64,000 nucleotides of DNA. It comes from Dyella humicola. GTDB lineage: Bacteria; Pseudomonadota; Gammaproteobacteria; Xanthomonadales; Rhodanobacteraceae. Of the stretch, positions 32,969 through 43,441 are shown piece by piece. Position 1 is the first letter of the stretch; each line of letters starts with the position of its first letter. Under the pieces are notes generated by a model. The model ran no database searches. It saw only the letters and a list, made by a program, of their open reading frames with translations, and was not told the origin of the DNA. The translations under genes and the position numbers were made by a program. Location: contig NZ_JAPDPC010000002.1 in the NCBI RefSeq assembly GCF_026283945.1, forward strand, positions 1-64,000. Direction: 5' to 3'.

Positions 32969-33427
32969 GGCGTGCACTCGGGGGATGTAAGTGCATGGTA
33001 GTCGCTGCACTGATAAGCGCGTGTTGGGATGGCGCTCCCGCCATGCAGATCAAGCAAATGCCCGGGCCCACGCCCCGTGTCCCGTATAACGACATCGGCG
33101 AGCGAATAGCGTCCGCTACGGGTCGCGACTTCAGCCGCTCAACGCGACACATGGCCGGATTCGCCGTCAAAAGCAGACACACCGAAAATCATCCACGATC
33201 CGCCAAACCACCGCCACTGGATCGAGCGCGCACGCCTTATAGGTCGTGTCGGGTCCGACTGGAGCGGCACTGCGTATCACTTTGAGCGCAGGCGGTGAGC
33301 AGCACCGCGTGCTGGACTGGTTCGTGGTGATGGCGCAAGTGCGATTCGACACCAGGCCAGACAGTAGTCGCGTCGCCGGTTCCAGCCTCATACTCCGAAG
33401 CATCCTTGGCATCGGTCCGGAGTCTCC
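32969..33427. other. Divergent spacer between desaturase and M24 peptidase genes
   Basis: About 460 nt with no supported gene; it presumably holds both promoters. I see no clear operator. Confidence 0.4.
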
Positions 33428-34702
33428 ATGCGTCGTCGCGATTTTCTCACTGGTGCAGTAGCCGCCACCGCCGCCGCATCCACCGCCCTTATGCTGGCCG
33501 GCCGGTCGGCGCAGGCCGCAGCTGCTGCGCCTACCGGGCTGGCCGGGTTGGCCTCCATGACCGCCGGCGCCAAGCCGATTTCGGTGGAGGAGCGTCAGGC
33601 GCGGATCGCCAAGCTGCAACGGCTGATGGTCGAGCAGAAAATCGGCGCCTTGATCCTGGAATCCGGCTCAAGCCTGGACTACTTCACCGGCATCCAGTGG
33701 CATCGCTCGGAGCGTACGACGGCCGCCGTGATCCCGGCCCGCGGTGACATCGTCGTGGTGACCCCGGCCTTCGAAGAGCCGTCGATCCGCGAGACGCTGG
33801 CGGTGGGCGGCGATGTGCGGCCATGGAATGAGCATGAGAGCCCGTTCGCCCTCCTTGCTGGCGCGCTTCGCGACCGCGGCGTTACCTCCGACCCGATCGC
33901 CTTCGAAGCCACCACGCGCCTGTTCATCGTCGACGGGGTGCGCGATGCCAGCGCAGGGGCCTACCGTGTGGTCTCCGGCGACGCCCTGGTAAAAGCCGTC
34001 CGGCTGATCAAGTCGCCGGCCGAACTCGCGCTGATGCAAACCGCCAATGACGTCACCCTGGCGGCGCTGCGCTACGTCCATGCCAACGTCCGCCCGGGCA
34101 TGCGCCCCGACGAGATCGCTGCCATGATGAATGGCGCCACCGTTGCCCTGGGCGGCGCGCCGGAGTTCGCCCTCGTGTTGATCAACGAGGCCAGCGCCTA
34201 TCCGCACGGCTCGCACCAGCCGCAGACCCTGCACGAGGGTTCGGTCATCCTGATGGACGTGGGCTGCACCGTGCATGGCTATCAATCGGACATCTCGCGC
34301 AGCTGGGTGATGGGTCAGCCGACCGCGAAACAGCGAAAGGTCTGGGACACCGTCAAGCGGGGCCAGCAGCTCGCGTTGGCCACTGCCAAGCTGGGCACCC
34401 CGGTGGGCGCCATCGACGACGCCGTGCGCGCCTACTATGAAAAGGAAGGCTGGGGTCCCGGCTACCACCTGCCTGGTCTTCCCCACCGCACCGGCCATGG
34501 CATCGGCCTGGACGGCCACGAGCCGCCCTATCTCGTCCATGGCGACGCCACGCCGCTGGCAGCCGGCATGTGTTTTTCCGACGAGCCGGGGATCTACATT
34601 CCCGGCGAATTCGGCATCCGGCTGGAAGACTGCTGGCACATGACCGAGGCCGGGCCGAAGCTTTTCACCGCGCTCGCCAAGTCGATCGACCACCCGATCT
34701 GA
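33428..34702 (+). CDS. Tat-exported M24 family (Xaa-Pro) peptidase
   Basis: 424 residues. The N-terminus RRRDFLTGAVAATAAAS is a twin-arginine signal. After a creatinase-type N-domain comes the M24 pita-bread domain with the expected metal ligands: Asp pair in ILMDVGCTVHGYQSDISRSW, His in GLPHRTGHGIGLDGHE, Glu in DEPGIYIPGEFGIRLED. It should cleave Xaa-Pro bonds of peptides in the periplasm with two metal ions. The Tat signal suggests folding and metal loading in the cytosol. Confidence 0.92.
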   Translation: MRRRDFLTGAVAATAAASTALMLAGRSAQAAAAAPTGLAGLASMTAGAKPISVEERQARIAKLQRLMVEQKIGALILESGSSLDYFTGIQWHRSERTTAAVIPARGDIVVVTPAFEEPSIRETLAVGGDVRPWNEHESPFALLAGALRDRGVTSDPIAFEATTRLFIVDGVRDASAGAYRVVSGDALVKAVRLIKSPAELALMQTANDVTLAALRYVHANVRPGMRPDEIAAMMNGATVALGGAPEFALVLINEASAYPHGSHQPQTLHEGSVILMDVGCTVHGYQSDISRSWVMGQPTAKQRKVWDTVKRGQQLALATAKLGTPVGAIDDAVRAYYEKEGWGPGYHLPGLPHRTGHGIGLDGHEPPYLVHGDATPLAAGMCFSDEPGIYIPGEFGIRLEDCWHMTEAGPKLFTALAKSIDHPI

Positions 34703-34849
34703 TCGGGTCAACGAGCGCTGTCCAGCGTTCCTGAAACGACTGCTTCCGGCCCAACCCGAACATTGGCTATCTTGGCGGAGTGAAAGAGTCACCGCCCGGG
34801 ATGCGGATAGGCATCGGGCGAACAGTCGACCTGTTTCGAGGATGCGTCC

Positions 34850-36373
34850 ATGAGTGCGACCGGTGTTCCAGTTCAGAACGCCATGCCGGGCCACCGGGGG
34901 AGCGTCATGCCGGTGCTGGTCATTGCCGTGCTCTTCGGCACAGCCCACATGTTGACCAACGGGCAGTACGGTTTTCACCGGGACGAATGGCAATTCCTGA
35001 GTGATGCGCAGCACTTGGATTGGGGCTTTGTGCCTTACCCGCCCCTGACCGCCGCATTGGAATCCCTGGGCCTCAAGATGTTTGGCCTGTCACTCGTGGG
35101 CCTGCGACTGTTTTCGGTGCTCGCGCAAGTCCTGGTGATTCTCGCCAGCGGCCTCATGGCTCGTGACCTGGGGGGCGGGCGGTTGGCGCAGACCTTTACG
35201 GCCATCGCGGTGGGGCTGTCGCCATTGCCGATGTTCCAGGCGACGGAATTCCAGTATTCCTCGTTCGATTTGTTGTGGTGGGTGCTTATCGCCTGGTGCG
35301 TGATTCGTCTGTTGCGTGACGATGAGCCACGCTGGTGGGTAGCGATTGGCATACTCGCCGGCCTTGGTCTGCAGACCAAGTATTCGATGGCGATCGCGCT
35401 CGCTGGCGTATGGGTGGGCGTGCTGCTCACCGACGCACGGCGATATGTCGTGAATCGTTGGTTCTGGGCCGGTGGCGCCATCGCGCTACTTTTATTTTTC
35501 CCCAACCTCGTCTGGCTCATCCGGCACGACTTCGTTTCCTACCATTTTCTGCAAGCCATCCATGCGCGCGACGTCCATCAGGGACGCGCGGACGGTTTCC
35601 TGCGCGATCAGTTCCTGTTGAATGCCAATCTGTTCGCCGCGCCTGTCTGGCTAGTGGGGTTGTTCGCCTACTTCAACGATCGCCGCTATCGCATGCTTGC
35701 CTGGATGTATGTGGTGCCGCTGCTGCTGTTCCTGTTTGCACAGGGGCGCTTCTATTACACCTGCGGCGCTTACCCCATGCTGCTGGCCATGGGATCGGTG
35801 ACAGGCGAGCGATGGTTGCGCGCCCTGCGTCCCGCGTGGCGCGTTGGGATTGCCACACTGGCGTTTACGGGTGTCTTCGCTGTCGGCGTCTATGCGACGC
35901 TTCGTATCGTACCCATCGCAACGAGCGGTCCGTTGCGAGACTTTGCGCTCAAAAACAACGCCGACCTGCGCGAGGAAATCGGCTGGGATGAACTCGTCGC
36001 ACACGTGGCGGCTATTCGCGATGCCTTGCCCGCCGAACAGCAAGCCAATCTTGGCATTGCCGTGGGTAACTATGGCGAGTACGGCGCTATCGCTCTACTG
36101 GGTCAGCACTATCACCTACCCATGCCGATCACGACGATCAACTCCGGCTGGCTACGCGGCTATCCGCAGACGCCACCCACCACACTCATCGTGTTGGGAA
36201 ATTCGCGCGAGCGCGCCAATCTTCTCTTCACAAACTGCCGCGTTGCCGGCCACACGAGCAATGCTTTGGGCCTGGTCAATGAAGAAAGCGGAGATCACCC
36301 CGATATCCTTGTGTGCGGCCCCACGCGAAAGCCATTGAGCGAGCTTTGGAAGCACGGACCGGATTTTGGATGA
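34850..36373 (+). CDS. GT39-like/ArnT-type glycosyltransferase, integral membrane
   Basis: 507 residues with ten or more hydrophobic segments. The first loop carries GFHRDEWQFLSDAQHLDWGFVPYPP, where the Asp-Glu acid pair matches the catalytic region of GT39/PMT_2 (dolichyl- or undecaprenyl-phosphate-dependent) transferases, and the C-terminus forms a periplasmic domain. It probably adds a sugar from a lipid carrier to lipid A, protein or another acceptor. The acceptor is unknown; no other cell-wall genes are adjacent. Confidence 0.85.
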   Translation: MSATGVPVQNAMPGHRGSVMPVLVIAVLFGTAHMLTNGQYGFHRDEWQFLSDAQHLDWGFVPYPPLTAALESLGLKMFGLSLVGLRLFSVLAQVLVILASGLMARDLGGGRLAQTFTAIAVGLSPLPMFQATEFQYSSFDLLWWVLIAWCVIRLLRDDEPRWWVAIGILAGLGLQTKYSMAIALAGVWVGVLLTDARRYVVNRWFWAGGAIALLLFFPNLVWLIRHDFVSYHFLQAIHARDVHQGRADGFLRDQFLLNANLFAAPVWLVGLFAYFNDRRYRMLAWMYVVPLLLFLFAQGRFYYTCGAYPMLLAMGSVTGERWLRALRPAWRVGIATLAFTGVFAVGVYATLRIVPIATSGPLRDFALKNNADLREEIGWDELVAHVAAIRDALPAEQQANLGIAVGNYGEYGAIALLGQHYHLPMPITTINSGWLRGYPQTPPTTLIVLGNSRERANLLFTNCRVAGHTSNALGLVNEESGDHPDILVCGPTRKPLSELWKHGPDFG

Positions 36374-36867
36374 GCGGTCGCACAAACTGTGCGGAAACGG
36401 TGCACTTCCCGTCCATGGCCGAGCCAGGCGCTGAGAAAGCATTTAGCGCGGAGCAACGGCGAGCCTCGCCTACGCTTGGTTTCTATGGCGCGTTCCCAAG
36501 AGGCTTGTGGCCCATGGGGTCACCGTCTTCTTTATTGTGGATGCCATCCAGTCCCTGACTGGCCTGGTGATAAGCGATTCGATGTCGGATGCCTTTGTTT
36601 GACAGGCCTTTCTCGTCGATGCCCTTTATGCTGCCATTGGACTGGCCTTGGTGCATGGAAGGAGAATGGTGCGTCCAGGCTTGGTGGCGTAAGGACCGTT
36701 CCCGCCTTGAAGCGGGCATTCGCATCCAGCTCCGCCGGATGCAGCCGAGCCCTAGCGGCACGATGTTCAACACCAGCGGGGCACTCAGGCCAGGTCGGAA
36801 CACCGTTCAGCCATCACCGGAATTCGCATCAACGACGTACGTCGCAAAATATAGGAAGAGCAGTTAA
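36374..36867. other. Spacer with decayed repeat; possible small gene on the - strand
   Basis: A much altered repeat (CCGTTCCCGCC, then TGAAGCGGGC) lies at about 36697-36716. The minus-strand frame 36653-36483 encodes a Gly/His/Asn-rich peptide (MHQGQSNGSIKGIDEKGLSN) that could be a small exported or stress protein, but its start is uncertain. Confidence 0.3.
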
Positions 36868-37863
36868 ATGACGCTTTCGAAGAGGAAATTTGGTCGTACC
36901 GGCTGGCATGTGTCGGAAGTCGGCTTTGGGGCATGGGCGATCGGCGGCTCGTGGGGCAGTGTCGCCGAAGACGACGCCAAGTCCGCGCTAAACGCCGCGC
37001 TCGATAGCGGTGTTACGTTCATCGACACGGCAGACGTCTACGGCGACGGCCGCTCGGAACGGATCATCCGGGACGTGTTGCGGCAGCGAGGCGGCGAGCG
37101 TCCGATCGTGGCTACCAAGCTCGGGCGTCGGCTCGATCCGCATGTGGCGAGCGGCTATATGAACAAGCGCGAGCTCGCAGGTTTTATCGACCGCAGCCTT
37201 TCGAACCTGGGCGTCGATACGCTCGACCTGGTGCAATTGCACTGCCCGCCGACGGAGGTCTATTACCGTCCCGAAGTGTTCGACGCGATGGACGAGTTTG
37301 TTGCTGCCGGCAAGATCCGCTTCTACGGCGTGTCGGTCGAAAAGGTCGAGGAAGCGCTGAAGGCGATTGAGTATCCGCACGTGGTGTCGGTGCAGATCAT
37401 CTACAACATGTTCCGCCAGCGCCCTGCCGATCTGTTCTTCAGGCAGGCGCAAAAGAAGAACGTTGCCGTGATAGCGCGAGTGCCCCTGGCTAGCGGCATG
37501 TTGACGGGCAAGATGTCCGCGGATTCGGTTTTCCCGTCAGACGATCATCGAACTTTCAATCGCCATGGCGAGGCGTTCGACGTTGGCGAAACGTTCTCCG
37601 GCGTGCCTTACGACATCGCGTTGAAAGCGGTCGACGAACTGCGCGGCCTTGTACCGGTGGACGCTTCCATGGCGCAACTGGCGCTTCGCTGGATTCTCAT
37701 GGAGGAGGCCGTTTCCGTCATCATTCCGGGCAGTAAAAACGCCGCGCAGGCGACATCAAACGCGTCGGCTGCGAGCCTCGCGCCACTCTCCGATGAGGCC
37801 ATGCAACACGCCCGTGAAGTCTATGAGCGCCATATAGCGCCACACGTTCACCAGCGCTGGTAA
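36868..37863 (+). CDS. Aldo/keto reductase
   Basis: 331 residues. NADPH-dependent (beta/alpha)8-barrel reductase: catalytic Asp and Tyr in FIDTADVYGDG (about residues 51-61), Lys in PIVATKLGRR and His in LDLVQLHCPP. The C-terminal PGSKNAAQATSNA helps bind the 2'-phosphate of NADPH. The family reduces small aldehydes and ketones, and the physiological substrate is not evident. AGGAAGAGCAG precedes the start, and the gene stands alone. Confidence 0.93.
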   Translation: MTLSKRKFGRTGWHVSEVGFGAWAIGGSWGSVAEDDAKSALNAALDSGVTFIDTADVYGDGRSERIIRDVLRQRGGERPIVATKLGRRLDPHVASGYMNKRELAGFIDRSLSNLGVDTLDLVQLHCPPTEVYYRPEVFDAMDEFVAAGKIRFYGVSVEKVEEALKAIEYPHVVSVQIIYNMFRQRPADLFFRQAQKKNVAVIARVPLASGMLTGKMSADSVFPSDDHRTFNRHGEAFDVGETFSGVPYDIALKAVDELRGLVPVDASMAQLALRWILMEEAVSVIIPGSKNAAQATSNASAASLAPLSDEAMQHAREVYERHIAPHVHQRW

Positions 37864-38045
37864 TAGTTCCGGATCAGTGGAAGGGCGGCGCCCCCAACAT
37901 CAGGGGCGTCGGCACTAATCGAGAAGATCTTTCCAGCCTTCCGCATTCAGACGCGGCCGGCATGATGCTCCGCCAATCCAGCACTCGCAGGTGCCCGCTT
38001 GCCCGGCGTTGGCGGCTCGATTGCGGGGGGCCCCACGCTCGGGTG
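37864..38045. terminator. Convergent-gene spacer with hairpin
   Basis: A short stem CGCCCC with GGGGCG (about 37890-37908) sits between the two convergent genes. There is no T-run, so it is only a candidate terminator. Confidence 0.3.
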
Positions 38046-39557
38046 CTACCAGTTGAGCTCGCCGAGCATGGCCGCGTAAGTCTCTATGCCGTCCCACAGA
38101 TTCTGTAATCGGGCGTTTTCGTTGGCGGCGTGCTGGTTGTTGTCATGGTTGGCGATGGGCAGGCCGATCGCCGGAACGTCCAGAATCTTGGTGAAGAGAT
38201 AAATCGGAACACTTCCTCCCATCATGGGCAACACGGCGACGGGGCCAGCGGCGGCGCGTTCCGCCGTGGCCAGCACGGCGCGCGAAACGGGACTGCTCAT
38301 ATCGCCGCGGTAGCCGGGGTAACCGTGGTTCCAATCGAGCCTCACCAGCTTGGATTTGCTGCTACGTGTCGCCTCATCGGGTTCTGCGTGGAGCACCGTC
38401 CAGCCGAGGTCTTGCAGCCGTTTCTCCACCAGTTCGCGCACGTGCTCTGGCGTCTGGTCGGGAACAAGTCGGAAATCCAACGCCACCTCAGCGGTCGCGG
38501 GGATCGCCCTGGCGGGGCCGCCAGCCTGGAGGCCGATCACGTTGAGGGCAGGGCGCATGGTGCTCGCAGTCAGGCCGTCGTTGCCCTCACCTTGGGCGAT
38601 ACCGAATTCCCGCTTCAGCGACGGCTCCACCGGTGGCAGCGCCGTGATGGCCTGCCGCTCGGCCGCTGTCAGCGGACGCACATCGTGATCAAAGCCTGGG
38701 ATGCGGATGCTACCGTCGGGCGCGCGTAAATCCGTGACCAGCTCCGCCGCCTGGTAGGCCGGGTTGGGCACCCAGTTGCCGTAATGGCCACTATGTAACG
38801 GCCGGAGCGGCCCGTAGACAGTTGCCTCCAGGTCAAGGGAACCTCGTGCACCGAAGTAGAGTGTGCGCCGCCGTGACTGATGCATGGGCCCATCCCCGAT
38901 CAACCACAGATCGGCGGCGAGCTGTGCTTGGTGCTGACGAAGGATGTCGGCCAGGTGCGGTGACCCTCGCTCCTCCTCACCTTCCCAGAACACCTTGATG
39001 TTGACGGACGGCGCTCGTCCCAGAGCCTTCAGCGCGTCAAAGGCTTGCAGAAAGGCGACGATCGACGATTTGTCGTCGCTGACAGCGCGACCGAACAGTC
39101 GCCATTCCGGATTGAATGGTGGGCGCAGCTGACCCCAGTCGAGAGCCGCGGCCTTCGGGCTCGGTCCGCTGCGCAGAACCGGCGTAAACGGGTCCGCCTC
39201 CCACTCGGCGCGGTTGACGGGCTGGCCGTCGTAATGAGCGTAGAAGACGACCGTTCGCTTGGCGCCGGGCGTGTTGAGTTCGCCATAGACGACGGCCGGC
39301 ACGCCGGGATCGCCCTGCCATAACTGCGCCTGAAACCCGCGCTGCGAAAGCTCCGCCTGCAAGCGATGGGCCATGGTCTCGAGACCGGAGGCTTTTTCGG
39401 CGACGCTGGGGATCGTGGTGAAATCGGAAAGCTGCCGGACCACGGCCGACTCATGTCCCGAGCGCCATTGCCGGACCTGTCCCACCAGCCCGTCGCCGGC
39501 GTTTGCCGCCGTACAGGCGATGCCGCAAACGATGGCGAGTACCCATTCTTTCATCAT
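38046..39557 (-). CDS. Exported M20 family metallopeptidase
   Basis: 503 residues from the ATG at 39557 (AGGAGG upstream). Signal peptide MMKEWVLAIVCGIACTAANA. Metal ligands of the M20 fold: HYDGQP (His-x-Asp), SDDKSS (bridging Asp), the catalytic/metal EGEEERGS pair, and a final His in HDNNQHAANEN. The M20 dimerisation domain is inserted in the middle. It is probably a periplasmic dipeptidase or carboxypeptidase using two zinc ions. Confidence 0.92.
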   Translation of the reverse strand: MMKEWVLAIVCGIACTAANAGDGLVGQVRQWRSGHESAVVRQLSDFTTIPSVAEKASGLETMAHRLQAELSQRGFQAQLWQGDPGVPAVVYGELNTPGAKRTVVFYAHYDGQPVNRAEWEADPFTPVLRSGPSPKAAALDWGQLRPPFNPEWRLFGRAVSDDKSSIVAFLQAFDALKALGRAPSVNIKVFWEGEEERGSPHLADILRQHQAQLAADLWLIGDGPMHQSRRRTLYFGARGSLDLEATVYGPLRPLHSGHYGNWVPNPAYQAAELVTDLRAPDGSIRIPGFDHDVRPLTAAERQAITALPPVEPSLKREFGIAQGEGNDGLTASTMRPALNVIGLQAGGPARAIPATAEVALDFRLVPDQTPEHVRELVEKRLQDLGWTVLHAEPDEATRSSKSKLVRLDWNHGYPGYRGDMSSPVSRAVLATAERAAAGPVAVLPMMGGSVPIYLFTKILDVPAIGLPIANHDNNQHAANENARLQNLWDGIETYAAMLGELNW

Positions 39558-40322
39558 TGCTATGCCTCCTGTCGGGCGGAAACACCCCGCGGTTTCAACC
39601 ATGACATGGCGCCGCCGTCACCAAGCGGCACGCACGAATACTCCAGATAGCAAGCGATCAGTTGTCTTGGACGACTTGATGGAGCCGCCCCTTGAATACC
39701 GGAGGCCAAGTGGCGTGAATGAAGCCGCCATCGGCAGTTCGCGCCGACGCAGATAATAAACATCCTGAGCCACTGCGGGCGGTCACTGGTCGATCAAGGG
39801 CAAAGGTTGCATGCGTTCACTCGCGCCAGCGTCGTCCGTACCTTCGTAGTCAGGGTGAGGCTTGAGGGCGTGATGGACCACCCTGGCCTCGAATGGCCCA
39901 TTGAGGGTTTCGATTCCAAGGTGACACAAATGTCCGCTGTTGACTGGATACAGGGATTCCGCCCCGCTCCCAAATAGACATTCTCATGACTCTAGTCCCC
40001 TGGTACGGCCAGGGTCCCGTAGGCTCGCGATGGTGGCCTTTAAGGTCGATCACCGCCAAAGATCGACACCTTGGGTGAGGTGATAGAAAGCGGAGCCGTC
40101 CCCATAGGGCTCATCGAGAAGGACGAGCGCGCGTTTGGCGACGTTACTGAATACTCGTTCTTGACCACGTAGCCAGCGAGCCGAGATGGCATCCCTGGTC
40201 ATGTGTCGCGGCTGTTGTGCTCCAGGTGCAATGTAGCGAGTCGCTGTAATGGCGAACCTGAAATCCACCGCGTGGCCGGAACCGGCGGACCTGTTTCGGG
40301 CAAAATTTCGGAGCCCCGCAAC

Positions 40323-40346
40323 GCCCACTTCCGATCGAGGGCGGAC
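40323..40346 (+). repeat. Degenerate short hairpin repeat
   Basis: GCCCACTTCCGATC followed by GGGCGGAC: the array repeat with several substitutions. Confidence 0.55.
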
Positions 40347-40999
40347 ATTGGTTGAGCTCAGGGGACGAGCACGCCTGCGTGGCGGTCGGTGGGCTAGCGA
40401 GCACAGCTATCCCGCCCTATTCCGCCACTCCATGTTGCAACCAGTCTCTCTTTGATGGTTGGCCATCCGCTGCTGAGCGCCAAGCGCACGCCTGACAGCC
40501 GCACCCGCCTTCGCAAGGCTCAAAACAACTGGTCCTACATTGACACGGCACGAGCCGAGCGGCTCCCTTGCGCACCATAAAGAATTCGGCGATATCAAAA
40601 AAGCCGCTGGTTGCTGGATAGCGGAGCTGGCCTTGCTCAGTCGGATAGAGATTCGCCGTCATATTCATAGGGGCCCCTGTGCAGGAAGTTCATCTTACGG
40701 CTGCGTCTGTTACTTATTCAGTTGGCGAACGCCAGCGGCACGTCGAGATGGGCGAGAAAGGAGGCCAATCATGGGCCGGAAGTTCCTTAATCTCCGGGGC
40801 AGTCCACCCACCTAAACTCGGTGTCTGTGAAACCAGCCCCAGTCCAGGCCGCTATTGCGGCAGTTATAGCGATGTAGCCCAAGGCGCTAGTCGCGACCAC
40901 TCGGTCCTTGGTACGCGTTCCGCCCCGCCGCCTCCTGAAAATAAGGCGCGCAATGATCGTCATCGCCGCGGGTGGGTTGGGCGTAAGGCTAAGGAGCTC

Positions 41000-41221
41000 C
41001 TAGCTCGATTGGCCCCATGTCAATTCAACATCGTCCTTCACCGCTTCATCGACCTCACCGTTCGGAACGCCTAGAAGTTCACTGACGCGTCCGTGACGCA
41101 TGCCGAAGAAAACGCCACTTCGCCTGTACGTTGCGGTCCACGTGACGCGATCGGAATTAGCGTGCACGTAGTCAGCATCATAGGTGAAGCCGTTGGCGGT
41201 CTTGCCTGAAACGCTCGTCAT
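41000..41221 (-). CDS. Small hypothetical protein in the decayed region
   Basis: 73 residues: TSVSGKTANGFTYDADYVHA, then VTWTATYRRSGVFFGMRHG and an acidic end. The composition and strand pattern look like a real protein, and AAGG lies before the start, but the family is not recognised. Confidence 0.4.
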   Translation of the reverse strand: MTSVSGKTANGFTYDADYVHANSDRVTWTATYRRSGVFFGMRHGRVSELLGVPNGEVDEAVKDDVELTWGQSS

Positions 41222-42074
41222 TGGGTTGCCTTAGGGTTGGCCATGGCCGGACACGTCCGTTTGCCTGGGCTTAGTCGGTGCAGTCGACTCGACCGCGGGC
41301 AGGACACTCAAGAGTGACTGTTCAGCCAGCCGTGTCGTGTGAGCTTTGGCCGGCCAGCGTGGCTGGTACACATCAGCGGCCGCTGATTTCAATGTTGATG
41401 TGCCCGCCACCCGCATCAATCGATGTGGTCGGCACCCGTATCTTGCTGGTCAACATCGACCTTCGGTGGAGCTGCATCGGATAGAGATGGGCTTCGTTGG
41501 CCTAGGGATTGTATGCGTGACAACAAGACAGACGCGTCACTCCCAGGAAACCAGCGATTGCGCTTCTCGCTGTCCGTGGCCCTTTCAATCGCCGTAAAGG
41601 TGAGTTTGTGCGGGAAGAAGTACAGCGAGTTCGTTTGGTTGATCGTGTACATGGAGGTGGCCTTTGAGCATTGACGTGCATCCTGCAAGTCAGAAGCGGG
41701 CATCAAACGGCGGCTCCGAAGTTATCGGAGGAAACTCAGTGGCGTTGGAGTGCAGACCGTAGGCTGAGGCAACCGAAGCCAATCAAGAGGGCTCCGGTGC
41801 ACACCCAACATGCGCTCTCTGATGTTACGTGCTTGTAAGAGGTCTTCAGGCTATGGGCCGAGTTGTTTCTTGGTCGCCTCACACATCACCGTCACCTAAC
41901 AACTTCAAGCGCATGCTGCGACGGCGCCAGGAAAGAAAGTCTCCTCCTTGGCAGGCGTCTCAGCCACGCGGTCCTCTCCCAAACGCCATCTGAGTACTTC
42001 TCCGGTCTGCATCGGAGTCGCGGCTTCGTCCGCTCTAAATCCGCTACGCGGATCACCACTCAATAGGCAAATCC

Positions 42075-42527
42075 ATGTCCAATCATGATTCCAATAGCAC
42101 TCGTGCCCCGACCAAAAACCTTGTCGATACCGCAGCCGCCAATGGATCGTTCCATACGTTAGGCAAAGCGCTAGAAGCGGCAGAACTCACAAATGTTCTT
42201 AAAGGTTCCGGCCCTTACACCGTATTTGCGCCGACGGATGCGGCGTTCGACAAACTTCCGAAAGGCACACTGGAAAACTGGCTGAAGCCAGAGAACAAGG
42301 CGGAGTTGATCTCCGTGATGAAATACCACGTGTTGCCAGGCCGGACATCGGCCGTCGAGGTGGAGAAACTGAGCGCACCGAAAATGATGCAGGGCCAAAC
42401 CGCGCCAGTCAGGAAAGACGGCGACAAGCTCAGCATCGGTGGTGCCAACATAACGGAGCGGGATATCGCATCAAGCAACGGCATTATCCACGCGATCGAC
42501 ACGGTGATCGTGCCCACTAAGCACTAA
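42075..42527 (+). CDS. Fasciclin-domain protein
   Basis: 150 residues forming one FAS1 domain: TLGKALEAAELTNVLKGSGPYTVFAPTDAAF (H1 box), MKYHVLPGR (YH motif) and SNGIIHAIDTVIVP (H2 box). FAS1 domains mediate adhesion. Unusually for this family no signal peptide is visible, so either it is cytosolic or the start is wrong; the ribosome-binding site is weak. A hairpin follows the stop codon. Confidence 0.88.
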   Translation: MSNHDSNSTRAPTKNLVDTAAANGSFHTLGKALEAAELTNVLKGSGPYTVFAPTDAAFDKLPKGTLENWLKPENKAELISVMKYHVLPGRTSAVEVEKLSAPKMMQGQTAPVRKDGDKLSIGGANITERDIASSNGIIHAIDTVIVPTKH

Positions 42528-42534
42528 TCGACCG

Positions 42535-42570
42535 AGCCTTGTGGTGAGCCATGCTCGCCGCAAGGCCTTG
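42535..42570 (+). terminator. Hairpin after the fasciclin gene
   Basis: An imperfect GC-rich stem formed by GCCTTGTGGTGAGC and GCTCGCCGCAAGGC, without a T-run. Confidence 0.4.
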
Positions 42571-42612
42571 ACTTAGCACGTGTAGGATGCCGCCGTAGAA
42601 GGGCATATCCAG

Positions 42613-43089
42613 CTAATGCCGGATATGTGTCCCTAAGGCTTCGCTACCCCTGGAGGCGCAAATGGCACGCTCCACATCAATCGGGAAACCAGTGGCGTGC
42701 TCAGGCCACATCAATGGATTCTCTATAGGCGCTTCCATTTCCAGCGTTTCTATCGACGTTGCGCCAACCCGTTCCAAGATATGACGAACTTCGCCGGCGG
42801 TAATTTCATCACCCGCATCCACCGTGAGCACGGCATGGCCCATCGTCGCCGGTGCGGGAAGGTGGCTTGGCGAACGAAGTTCCGAGGCCCTCCTTTCCTC
42901 CCGATGGCCGGGTTGGCCGACGCGGGAGATGATCGATGTGGGTGCGCTTGAACTTGCAGCGGAATTGCCCACGCTTTCGTTCAGGTAGCTCACCACATGC
43001 GAGCGCTGCATACCCCGTGCTAGCAGCTTGCATGAAGCCGAGGCCGCCGCGAACTGATTGTCAAACCTGGCAACGATGAGGGTAGGCAC
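42613..43089 (-). CDS. YflT-like general-stress domain protein
   Basis: 158 residues from the GTG at 43089 with GAAGGAG upstream (the frame is open to 43119). Pattern PTLIVARFDNQFAAASASCKLLARGMQRSHV, a Ser/Arg linker, then GHAVLTVDAGDEITAGEVRHILERVGA matches the YflT-type stress-protein fold: two beta-alpha units that sense redundancy by small repeats in gram-negative relatives. Function unknown; the assignment is from memory of the motif order. Confidence 0.55.
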   Translation of the reverse strand: MPTLIVARFDNQFAAASASCKLLARGMQRSHVVSYLNESVGNSAASSSAPTSIISRVGQPGHREERRASELRSPSHLPAPATMGHAVLTVDAGDEITAGEVRHILERVGATSIETLEMEAPIENPLMWPEHATGFPIDVERAICASRGSEALGTHIRH

Positions 43090-43296
43090 GCTCGCGACTC
43101 CTTCGATGACGATAGCCACTCCATGCTAGCCCGTCGCTAAGAATCGTTTAGTGATGATTTCCTTATACGTACAACGTACGCACGGCATGCCTAGATTCGC
43201 CTTCGATCTCCGAGCAGCCGAGCTTTGCGAAATGTTCGCGGCCAAACTTCGCGAGATCGTGCAGCCGGAGCCTCTTTGACGCCGGGCTCGCCGTGT

Positions 43297-43320
43297 CCGT
43301 TGCCGACCCGGAGCTGACGT
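43297..43320 (+). repeat. Short hairpin repeat, isolated copy
   Basis: GTCCGTT and AGCTGAC with the core GCCGACCCGG. It lies between divergent spacers of the paralogue at 43442 and the gene at 43089. Confidence 0.65.
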
Positions 43321-43441
43321 CTTGAAGCTCATGAGGAGCGTTAAACAAGTCCCTATGCGAGCATCAGCTGCATCGCCATTCGATAACGCCCTTGGCACCA
43401 CCGCCTGGGCCGGGCCGGCGTTTCGCGTCTTCTCCTGTTTG

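Larger units (their letters stand above)
39558..42074. other. Decayed, gene-poor region
   Basis: About 2.5 kb with no convincing gene except the small frame at 41000-41221. Repeat half-sites (ATGTCCGCTGTTGAC near 39929 and GCCCACTTCCG...GGGCGGAC at 40323-40346) and short protein-like fragments on the - strand (for example KRALVLLDEPYGDGSAFYHL near 40060-40130) suggest a graveyard of former genes. Confidence 0.55.

Noticed and set aside
40679-41074. 131-codon frame
   Set aside because: Low-complexity basic peptide with no conserved features; opposite to the more plausible frame at 41000-41221.
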